Below are positions 9,901 through 17,500 of a stretch of DNA of 17,500 bases, piece by piece. Each line of letters starts with the position of its first letter. Position 1 is the first letter of the stretch. The notes under the pieces were generated by a model, which was given only the letters and a program-made list of their open reading frames with translations, did not search any database and was not told the DNA's origin. This DNA comes from Chromera velia (Eukaryota > Sar > Chromeraceae), in NCBI GenBank assembly GCA_018398765.1, contig JAHBMJ010005945.1:1-17500 (forward strand), given 5' to 3'. The position numbers and the translations under genes are program-made.

Positions 9901-11570
9901 CTTTCATGATCGTGAGAACTCGGTTCAATGATCGAGAGACCTATTTGCTCTATCAATCTGAAAAAAGGAAGCGAGTGTCCATGCAGGGAGTGTGTGTGGG
10001 AGAGACAGAAATAGAGCAAGAGACTGGGTAGAGGATCCTCAAATGCGGCCAAGATTCCTGAAAGCCTGTTTCCTTTTCATGAGCTTCCTGCATATCTCTT
10101 TCTTTCTCCCTCAGTTTCTTCAGTCATTCATCTGTTCTCCCTCCCTCCTGTGCCCTTCCTTCGTTCCTTCCTTTTTTTCTTTTTGCAGCGACCCTCCCGT
10201 GGCAAGGGATCAAGGCCGCCACCAAGCAGGAGAAGTACCACAAGATTATGGAGAAGAAAATGAGCACCCCCGTGGACGTTCTCTGTAAAGGATTTCCTGG
10301 TGAGTGAGTGAGGCAGTGAGAGAATGAGTTAGTGCGTTAGGCATCCACGGAGAAAAGTGGTTAGACAGCCAGGCAGGCGGAGGTAAGAGAACGAAAGGAG
10401 GAGCGAGAAACGACGAAAGAGAGCACACAGACAGAGTCCCTTTGGGGCTCTGCTTCGTCGAGGCGGGAAAACTCCAGAAAGAGCCCGCACGTAAATGAAA
10501 AGGACAGACGGAGGGCGTTTAATTTTTCCTCCTGTCTCTGTGTATAATGCATTGATTTGGGTCCGTTTAATTCTTCCCCTCCCTCCCCGTATGCATGCAT
10601 GCATGCAGTTGAGTTCACAACGTACATGAACTACACACGGGCTCTCCGTTTTGAGGACCGACCGGACTACAATTACTTGAGGGGGCTCTTCAAGGCAGTC
10701 ATGAAGAGAGAGGGCTTGGAGGTCAGTCAGTCTCTCTGTCAAGCGGTCAATCAATCAATCGATTTCTAGGTGGGGTGGGGTGGAGGCTTGCTTGGTCCTC
10801 GACATGCAGACTGTGGCTTCCGGTGTTGCAGCAAGAAAAGGGGGGTGGAGAAGCAAGAGGCATGAGAACGTCCTCAATTGTTGCGTACTAAAGGGAAGAA
10901 AGCCGAAAGGAAGGCAGAATAGGTAGGATGACTGGCAGGAAAAACAGCGTTCAAGGAAACTGGGATGTTCGAATAAAGATTATCTCGCCGAGAATAAAAC
11001 AGTCACACAGCGTCACACAAGCGTGGCGCATGGTCGTAATCTATTTCCTTTTTCTTTTGTCTCTCTTTTCTCCCACGAAGCAGAACGCACTTCTCGGTCG
11101 GTGTGTGGCTCTCATACTGTCTTTGTCTGTTGGTTTGCGCCGATCCGTGCTCTTCACCCCTCGCACAGAAAGATTCAGACTTTGGAACTGGTTGAATGAT
11201 CGAATGAGTGAATGAAAGGGTGAGTGAATAAATGAATGAAAAAATGAATGGATCACTGCAGGACGATGGAGACTTCGACTGGCGCAACAAAGAGGTCACT
11301 AACAGCACCAAGTCCACTGCCAGTGTCAGTCAGGCAGGCGGGTAGCCACAGAGAGAAAAAGAGAAAGAGACAGAGAGAGACTTCAGCGAGGACGAAGAAA
11401 GCAGAATACCGTTGTGGCATTTGTTTGTCTGTTTCTTTCCTTTTTTCTTTCTTTCTGTGTTTCTTTCTATCTGTTTTGTCTGCCTTTCTTTCTTTCTTTC
11501 TTCCTTCCTTCCTTCCTTCTTCCTTCTTTCCTTCTTTCCTTCTTTCCTTCTTTCCTTCTTTCCTTCCTTC

Positions 11571-11601
<31 letters not shown>

Positions 11602-13130
11602 TCGTCTCTAGCTGACTCATGTTTGGCCTCTCTCTCGGTTGGTGGATGAGTCAATCGATGGCTCATCGACAATTAAGACAACTATCTGAATTGATGAATG
11701 AATAAACAAATGAATGAATGAACAAATGAATGAATGAATGAATGAATCAACCAAGCAGGGCAAGAGGCCGACCGCAAGTCCCAACAGAGTGGGAAGGCAA
11801 ATCACCGGAGGGGGGAATAAGCCGAAGACCCTGGCAGCCACGGTGGCGGCGACTCGGGGCAACTCCTTGGCGAATCCTGAGAACACTCTGATCTCCAACC
11901 GGCAGGTCACTGCGGGGCCCTCTCCCACGGGGGCAGACTCCAGGCCTTACGGACAATCAAGTCAGTCAGTCAGTCAGTCAGGTAGTTGATTCATTGATTG
12001 ATTTCTCCCTGTTCTCTTCCTAGGATTGGTAGCTCTGCTAGATTCTTTGACGCGCGTACACTCACGTCCCTTTGTTGTTTGTAGTATTTCTTCCAGTCCG
12101 TTCCACTGGAAGCGTCGACCGACCGACCGACCAAGATGGATGGGAGACTGAGTGCTCTCCGAAATTGTTCATGCACTGTGATGTATGTGCAAAAATGGAT
12201 GTCTGCGTATGTGTGTGTGCGTATGTGCAGCTGCGAGGAACCCCCCCCCGTCCCCGAGTCCTGTAGTGAAACCTTTTGGTGCCCCCACACCAGCGAGGAA
12301 TCCTCAGGAATGGGATCCGGCAGGAAACGAACGAGAGTCAGTCAGTCAGTCGGTAAATAAGTGGGCGACCGAGTGAGTCAGCACACGAAAAGAGAGAGAA
12401 TCGTTTGATGGATTTTTGTCTCCCTCGGCCTCAAAGAATGGGATCCTGCAGGGAAGACACCAGACCTGCAGGCAGAGTGAAGGGACCCGGGGGGCAGGCA
12501 GGGGCAACGATGAGAGAGAGATGCGGTGAACGGGAGGGGATGAGGGGGCTTTGGTGGTTTATGGTGTTTGATTTTGATCGAGCCCTTTGTTTGTTTCCTT
12601 TCTCTGTGCTTGCTTTGGTTGACGAACTGACTGGTAGCTGGCTGAGTGGTTGGCTTATTGCATCGTCATTTGAAGAAGGCTTGCAGGTTTGATGGATCCG
12701 TGTGTTGCAAGGGCATTTGTGAGGTTTGTGTGTCCCATGTTGTTGCATAGATAGATGCGTGAATCTATTTATTTTTCTGCGTGATGTGAGACTTGCAGGC
12801 GGAGGGACGGTGCAGATGAAGAGCCAAAAAGGCGGGGAGGCTTGGCGAGGTTTTTTGGAGGGGTCAGTGCGTGCTCGCGTGCAAGTCCGCATGACAATAG
12901 ACAGCTAGCGACAGTTCATTATTTCCTCCCCCTCTGTTGACGGCAGGAAGCCACACGGAGTCCCTCGTTCTTGTCCTTCTATGTTTCTTCCTCCTCCATA
13001 TTGATGGCTGCGTCTGTCTCCGTCTCTGTCTCTCTGTGTGCGTGGGCGTGCCCATGAGCTCACGTGTCTTCATTTGTCATGCATGTGTCTGTGCGTGCAG
13101 CTCTGCGGCCGTGGAGCGACGAAGGCGTGA
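6927..13130 (+). CDS. Casein kinase 1 (CK1) family serine/threonine protein kinase (about 14 exons)
   Basis: Exons: 6927-7032, 7120-7160, 7251-7320, 7434-7582, 8022-8117, 8465-8597, 8997-9056, 10189-10299, 10609-10721, 11262-11324, 11759-11960, 12231-12336, probably 12799-12862 and tentatively 13101-13130. All have GT/AG borders and preserved phase. An in-frame TAA lies at 6918-6920, nine bases before the ATG. The kinase domain has the glycine loop [10 protein letters not shown] (25-34), Lys48 in VAVKL, the CK1 signature [16 protein letters not shown] with Asp138, DFG with Asp159, [26 protein letters not shown] and LPWQG. The family phosphorylates acidic or primed substrates in signalling, vesicle traffic and cell-cycle control. 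Residues after about 315 are a Gly/Pro/Ser-rich tail, as in many CK1s. Residue 219, split across intron 7, is Ala, where the family usually has Gly (RATLPWQG). The last two exons rest on splice-site logic only. Confidence 0.93.
7583..8021 (+). other. CK1 intron 4 with N and 24-base poly-G tract
   Basis: The intron runs from donor GTGGGT to acceptor CTTGCAG. Positions 7626-7649 are an unbroken G run preceded by the only ambiguous base in the window (7625). The true length of the run is therefore probably unresolved. The remainder is pyrimidine-rich and gives long but meaningless open frames that run into exon 5. Confidence 0.85.
8634..8689. repeat. Perfect 28-bp tandem duplication in CK1 intron 6
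   Basis: Positions 8634-8661 and 8662-8689 are identical 28-base copies, each beginning GAGGGTTTGCTTGTC and ending GTTGAAAT. Complete identity suggests a recent slippage or unequal-exchange event, or an assembly artefact. It lies inside intron 6 (8598-8996) and does not touch coding sequence. Confidence 0.95.
9091..9136. repeat. (GT)n repeat in CK1 intron 7
   Basis: An imperfect GT dinucleotide tract with periodic AT interruptions follows the donor region of intron 7. The intron runs 9057-10188 (1,132 bp) and is the longest in either gene. The rest of it is purine-rich on the plus strand (for example GAGA runs near 9369-9382) and holds no supportable nested gene. Confidence 0.9.
10590..10608 (+). 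repeat. (ATGC)n repeat forming the acceptor of CK1 intron 8
   Basis: Four tandem ATGC units end directly in the acceptor TGCAG, after which exon 9 begins at 10609. The same intron starts with GTGAGTGAGTG at 10300, so both ends are tandem repeats that contain the splice signal. Confidence 0.9.
11325..11758 (+). repeat. CK1 intron 10 built almost wholly of microsatellites
   Basis: The intron starts with GTCAGTCAGGCAGGC, then has an AGAGA-rich patch. A long pyrimidine tract of CTTT and CCTT units follows (about 11430-11605). The last part is a TGAA/GAAT tetramer array (about 11689-11748) just before the acceptor AAGCAG. The acceptor has no adjacent pyrimidine tract, which makes this 3' splice site the weakest of the well-supported ones. 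The downstream frame (exon 11) is clearly open and continues the tail. Confidence 0.8.
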
Positions 13131-15170
13131 CATGATGATGAATTGGTTCATTCTTTCTGCACTCATGCCTGTACACTCACTCATGTTTGACTGCTCGTAT
13201 GTTTGTTCGGTAGATCCGTTCATGCAATCAACATGCAAACAAATGCTGACTGTTTTTGATCACGGCAAGAAGAGAGAGAAAAGATCCAACGGCAGTCATC
13301 GAGGAATTTCAGGGGTGTGTGGGAAACGAAGGGGGGTGGGGTGGGGTGGGGAGGGTGGGGCTGTTCGTCTGAAGGGAGGCTTCCTCCGTGTCTGTTTTGT
13401 GAGAGAAAAATATTGGCACTGTTCCTCAACTGTCTGTCTGTCTGTTTTGCTTGCTCGCTCGCTCGCTTCCTTAATTTAAAGCCTGCTGAGATTGATTTCT
13501 TCGCAAAGGCAAAAAATCGGACTGCGTGTCTTTCTCATCTGCTTGTTGATCGAGTTTCTTTGCTCGACTGTTTGTTTGTTTCTCTTCCTTCTTTCCTCGT
13601 CATTCCCAGGGTAATGGGAGGCAAGGCGAGAGGGGGAGCAGCAGCCCATCTGTGACAGAAAGAAAGAATAGACAGAAAGAAGCGACCGACCTATCGATAC
13701 ACCCTTTCCCACCTTCAGAACGATACAGGCAGGAGCGCAAAAGCAGCAAGCACAAAAACACATTGAAGGGAACGAAGGGTGTCAGCATGTGCAGGGGCAG
13801 AGAGAGAAAGAAAGAAAGAGCTCAGACAGACAGAAAGGACCGCAAGTGGGGGCGGCCAAACTTTTTGGTGCGTGTCTGAGAGAGAGATCCGGTCTGTTCC
13901 TTGGTCGGTTTGAGTATTTTGCCTTGCCGTCTCTTTTCCTTCCCCTCTCGTTTTTTCTTTTACGTTCGATGCCGTGTTTGCCTGGCTGTTTTTCTTCTTC
14001 CTTCTGTACACTCGCATTAATTCCCGAATGTGGTCCGTCTGTCTGTCCGACCAGCGAACCCTCATGTAGACTTCTTACAAGGGTAAAGGAGAACAAACCA
14101 GACCGAGGCATCAATACGATAGAGACAGCGAGACAGTCATTAGATTAGAAAAGAAGTGTGCCTGTCACAGCAGAAAGAAGAATCCCACCTGCTTCCACAC
14201 TCCTCAAGGAGAGACAGAAACGAGAACGAAGCAGCAAAATCGAAGAGAAGAGCGAGAAAAGATGGCAAAGGGTCCGGTTTCAAGTACAGCATGCAGTTAT
14301 ATTTATTTTTTTATTTTGAATGCCAGACTGAAGGCTCTGTCGGTATCCCTTCCTCCTCCCTTCCCTCTGTCCCAATTTCCCCCCCCGTGTACGCTCCAGT
14401 TGTCAACCATCTGCCCCCCTCGGACGCAAGAGAGCATCAGAGCATCTAATTCAATCCATTAATTCCCCCATGCATCAGGATGGTTAACTGCATGATCGCA
14501 TTCCTGCCCTAACCCCGTCTCCTCGATCCGTCCTCTCTCTATCCACCTGCCTACCTGCAAGCACGCTCTCCGGGCCAGCTCGCTTTGTCGTGTGTCGAGC
14601 GAGTCCACATCATCATCAGATAAGAAAACAAACATGCAGACATGACGCATTGACCTTGTCGACGCCAAATCTCTTCTCTCGGCTTCCACCCCTCCCTCTT
14701 TCTTTCTTTCTTTCTTTCTCTACTCGGTCCGTCCCCTATTGACCGACGTACGGGACCTGCAGGGGGACAGAGCGTGACTGCGTGCGTGTAAGGGGGAGTA
14801 GCGAAAACAAGTGAAGAGAGGAGAAAGCAACAGAATAGACCAAAGAAAAGAAGGTGGCGGCATTGTCAAAAAGAAACAGCAAGGCAGATTGTACGCATAC
14901 ATGGATTGATGGAGTCGTTCAGTTATGAGGGCATGAGGGAAAGGCAGTCTCGTGTAACGGGGGGATAGCTTAAAGTGGGAGAGAGACCGAGGACTTGTCT
15001 GAGCAGCACAACGTTGACAGTGAGTCAGTCATTGTATTTTTTGAAGGGGGGGTGGGGCTTCTGCCTCAGGAAAGATTGAAGACAGAGCTCAGGGATGGGG
15101 CGCAGGATGGGAGATTGGAGTACTGCCATGAGTAACGCGTTGGAGAAAGAGAATGCGACCGGGAAACATT
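13131..15170. other. Region without a supportable gene, 3' of CK1
   Basis: No frame here shows recognisable protein features. Visible items are a GGGGTGGGG-type G-rich patch near 13329-13360, short CTGT, TTTG and CGCT repeats, AGAA-rich patches near 13655-13825 and a (CTTT)n run at 14696-14719. Some of it must be CK1 3' UTR if the proposed stop is right, and further CK1 exons remain possible. Open frames on both strands here are short and of biased composition. Confidence 0.45.
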
Positions 15171-15174
15171 GATC

Positions 15175-15530
15175 GATCCTATCTAAATAGATGTAGTATT
15201 GACATTCATCCGAACAAAACTGGGTTAAATTCCTTCAAAATTAGTGGAATTTATATATAAATCAATTAATGCCTCAATTTAAATAGACTTTTAAAAAATG
15301 AGTGAAATCTCACACTGTGTAGATTTTTGTAAAATCTATAATGTATAAAGGGTTGCAAAAGGTTATTTTTCATGATTTTATATTGTTAGAATTAAGTAAA
15401 CCCAAGGTTCTATAAATCACTATGAGAATTGTCAAATTTAAGTTCCCATGCACTTCATAAACTCCGCCTAACTCTGCCTGACATTCTAGCTGACATTAAA
15501 AGAAAAAAAAAAACATTCGGAAGAAGCCGA
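15175..15530. other. Second AT-rich patch
   Basis: A sharp drop to AT-rich sequence, with many short A and T runs and stops in every frame, resembles the island at about 500-1560. I did not find obvious shared sequence between the two. The patch ends near a poly-A run at about 15501-15512. Confidence 0.5.
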
Positions 15531-15933
15531 CAACCAGTATCTACCATGCAGCTACTACCGGTTGTATCTCTTCAAAAAAAGAGGGGGGGGCAACGGGAAT
15601 CATTACGGGATGCAACGGCCAGGTTGCTTTTTACTGTCTTGAGTACCACAAATATTCACAAATTTTAAGGCCCTGGCATGCAAGCATCCATTCTGGTGAG
15701 CAAGCACTCGAGGTGTGTGCTGCGGGGTCACGCAGGCCCTTGCAGTACCATGTATGGATATATACAATTAACCTATAATACGGGATGCATCCAACTAGTT
15801 GGGTGAGTGCCTCGGGGGGGTCCGCTAATTGATGCACACCATCGGGGGCTTGGGCATGTCTAAGTTGTGTGCTGCCATGGGGCGGGGGCCACGGCAGCGA
15901 AGTATGCTTTTCAAGACTGCGTGCACATCATAT

Positions 15934-16035
15934 GCATGTGCAACTCCGTGCGAGTTACTTGAGGGGCACGCATATGTAAAGTAATTAAGGCATGTGCGAT
16001 CGCGGCTCCGTGCAAGTTGCTTGAGGGGCATATTT
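15934..16035. repeat. Two-copy degenerate direct repeat, about 56-62 bp apart
   Basis: A 25-base core at 15944-15968 recurs at 16006-16030 with two mismatches. Both copies contain CTCCGTGC, an AGTT.CTTGAGGGGCA segment and the word GCATGTGC just upstream (15934 and 15990). The spacing differs by a six-base insertion. A looser relative of the nearby TGTGTGCTGC word occurs near 15715 and 15868. This may be a remnant of a tandem repeat family or mobile element. Confidence 0.7.
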
Positions 16036-16136
16036 TGGAACTCGGGCGATACCGACTGTGATAGAGAGAGAACCGATCCCCCCCCCAAAAATGAAAAAAT
16101 GCGTTATATATGCGAGTGCGTGCGATCTCGGTCAGG

Positions 16137-16378
16137 GCCTCTCGGCTGATCTCAGCAGAGCTGAGCTGCCCCCCGAGGCGATATAGGAGATGCCTAGGCA
16201 AGATGCATACTGGTCCGACAAAGGACCAGAGAGACACTATAAAGAAGAATAGGAGCCGATTAGTCGGCTCTGCGCCCATGTGCATTCAAAAACATGCATG
16301 CATGTCCACTCATGTACGTATATACGTTTGTGATCTACTTATATATAATTGATTGCGATTGCTGCAGGCAGTCGCAAT
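16137..16378. other. Cluster of perfect stem-loops and palindromes upstream of the right-edge gene
   Basis: In order: GCCTC/GAGGC (16137-16141 with 16175-16179) enclosing CTCAGC-AGA-GCTGAG (16151-16165); the palindrome TGCCTAGGCA (16191-16200); CTGGTCC with GGACCAG (16210-16229); GAGCCGA-TTAG-TCGGCTC (16253-16270); palindromes at 16292-16305 and 16316-16327 (ACGTATATACGT); and ATTGCGA/TCGCAAT enclosing CTGC/GCAG (16352-16378). I do not recognise a tRNA, snRNA or other named family. A structured non-coding RNA or a foldback mobile element would both explain it. Confidence 0.5.
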
Positions 16379-16460
16379 TCTATATAGGAGTTGCTCTTGT
16401 GCCAGACTTGTGGAAAGCACATAGAGTCACTGCCCAGTGTGCTGTGCTTCAGTCATCTTG

Positions 16461-16481
16461 AATCAATCAATCAATCAATCT
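16461..16481. repeat. (AATC)n tetranucleotide repeat
   Basis: Five AATC units lie about 40 bases before the start codon of the right-edge reading frame. They are probably in its 5' UTR or proximal promoter. Confidence 0.85.
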
Positions 16482-16522
16482 ATATATCCGTCTCTTGTTG
16501 TCCTTCTTTTTCTCGTCTCGCG

Positions 16523-17500
16523 ATGTGCATCTATGCTCAACCGGTGATGGAGGTCAAGGGGACCCAGCTTCTTGTGCTTCCCTTTCTCGACGGGAAACGA
16601 CAGCTGACGGTCTACCAGAATTCCGTGGAAGTGAGTGCAGAAAACGAGAAGAACGCCATGATTCTCCCCGTCCCCTTCCCAGACAACCATGAAGACCCGT
16701 TTGCATGCATCATGCTCCTGGATCTTTCTCCCCTGAACCATCTTTTTGACCACATGAACCTCCTCCGGCCAGCAACAGACTTATACCGCGTCACACGGTC
16801 CTTGGGCGTCGGGAAGAGGACCTTGGGGCCCGAAGCACCGCTAGAGGTGCATTCTATGGGCAGCTACCATGTGAGCGTTGCCCCGTCTCTTTCCTCTCTC
16901 TCCCGAGTTAACGCCAATGTGTTCACCCTCGCCCCCGGAGTCCAGTCCGCCCTCTCACAGCGCTACAGCACAGGGTTTGCCTTCGTTGTGTGTCGCCTGA
17001 AGAGCCGAAAGCTCGTTGATGCAAACCCCATTGCGTTCATCTCTCCTTGCCTCACTCCCGCCAAAGCCAATGCAAATGGCACCAGCGAAAGGGGCTCTTT
17101 GCATGTGCCCACCACGCACGCCCACGACGGCCACCCCGACAGCCACGCAGATTGGGACCACGCCATATGGTCCTCTCACACAGATGTCTTCTCTCCTCAC
17201 GACCACCCAGGAAAGTCTCTGGGAGAGATGTACGACGAGGCTCAAGACAAGGAGGTGGGGGTCGACCCCACTGCATGCCTTCCGATGCTGCGACACTTGC
17301 TGCAAGGTGTTGCGTCACGCTTTGCCGTCGCTGCTCTAGGCGCTCCCCCCCCTCCTTCAGACGTGGATGCCCTCACCCTTCCCAAATTGGATCCTGAGAC
17401 CCTCCGTCTCCGAAAGATCGGGAGGGATGCGCATTTAGCCAACAGAGACCTGATTCTGGATTTTGACTCTGACAAAATGGAACGGGTGGGCCAAAAGGAG
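16523..17500 (+). CDS. Uncharacterised protein, 5' part of gene (326 codons, open at right edge)
   Basis: From the ATG at 16523 the frame stays open for 978 bases to the window edge with no stop, in otherwise stop-dense DNA. Its codons give a globular, non-repetitive protein starting MCIYAQPVMEV. Residues 1-180 alternate hydrophobic strands and short motifs: QLTVYQNSVEV, AMILPVPFP, GSYHVSVAPSLSSLSRVNAN and RYSTGFAFVVCRLKS. Residues 194-228 hold nine histidines (in HAHDGH, DSHADWDH and HDHP), which could bind metal. A short proline run near 275 precedes a charged C-terminal part. I see no signal peptide or membrane segment. The overall pattern recalls a widespread uncharacterised eukaryotic protein family, but that is unverified recollection and I assign no function. 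A GTGAGT inside the frame near 16630 looks like a donor, yet the protein reads on smoothly, so I treat the stretch as one exon. Confidence 0.8.
   Translation, partial: MCIYAQPVMEVKGTQLLVLPFLDGKRQLTVYQNSVEVSAENEKNAMILPVPFPDNHEDPFACIMLLDLSPLNHLFDHMNLLRPATDLYRVTRSLGVGKRTLGPEAPLEVHSMGSYHVSVAPSLSSLSRVNANVFTLAPGVQSALSQRYSTGFAFVVCRLKSRKLVDANPIAFISPCLTPAKANANGTSERGSLHVPTTHAHDGHPDSHADWDHAIWSSHTDVFSPHDHPGKSLGEMYDEAQDKEVGVDPTACLPMLRHLLQGVASRFAVAALGAPPPPSDVDALTLPKLDPETLRLRKIGRDAHLANRDLILDFDSDKMERVGQKE

Noticed and set aside
11253-11672. Open frames on both strands over the CTTT tract
   Set aside because: They are translations of a tetranucleotide repeat (Lys/Glu-rich one way, Phe/Leu/Ser-rich the other) and have no independent support.
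12950-13056. An alternative terminal CK1 exon starting after GGCAG near 12950
   Set aside because: It can be read in phase from exon 13 to a stop at about 13056, but it yields a Ser/Val-rich repeat-derived tail and was judged no better than the exon proposed at 13101-13130. Neither is certain.
16210-16270. A tRNA gene within the stem-loop cluster
   Set aside because: The two 7-bp hairpins do not fit a cloverleaf. I see no GTTCRANYC-type T-loop sequence and no acceptor stem at the right distance.
16630-16637. A GTGAGT donor-like site inside the right-edge gene
   Set aside because: The frame stays open for the full 978 bases and the predicted protein continues smoothly through the site, so an intron is not needed.

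Overview
The window looks like nuclear DNA from a protist. Its genes carry many spliceosomal introns bounded by GT and AG. Introns and spacers are full of microsatellites, and one N lies inside a G homopolymer. Long microsatellite-rich introns, together with a signal-peptide-bearing Deg/HtrA protease that resembles the plant plastid group, would suit a photosynthetic alveolate such as a chromerid. That placement is inference; the sequence contains no taxonomic marker I can name with certainty.

Layout, left to right. Positions 1-1935 hold no recognisable gene: a (GT)n tract, a GC-rich stretch at 391-477 that folds into several perfect stems, and an AT-rich island at about 500-1560 with long A and T runs. 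Positions 1936-5940, minus strand, carry a five-exon Deg/HtrA-type serine protease of about 607 residues with signal peptide, complete His/Asp/Ser triad and one PDZ domain. Positions 5941-6926 are the spacer between two divergently transcribed genes and contain several perfect inverted repeats. From 6927 to about 13130, plus strand, lies a casein kinase 1 (CK1) gene. Twelve exons are well supported, a thirteenth is probable and the terminal exon is tentative, giving about 447 residues. Positions 13131-16522 have no gene I can support: simple repeats, a second AT-rich patch, a degenerate direct repeat and a dense cluster of perfect stem-loops. From 16523 to the right edge a 326-codon reading frame stays open on the plus strand. 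It encodes an uncharacterised protein that is cut off by the window.

The three genes show no obvious shared pathway. The kinase and the protease are a divergent pair that may share upstream DNA. The most distinctive signal is in the introns. In the CK1 gene 11 of 13 inferred 5' splice sites read GTC rather than the usual GT-purine. In both genes several introns begin with tandem repeats that extend the donor motif itself (GTCA, GTGA, TGGTC), and one acceptor sits at the end of an ATGC repeat.
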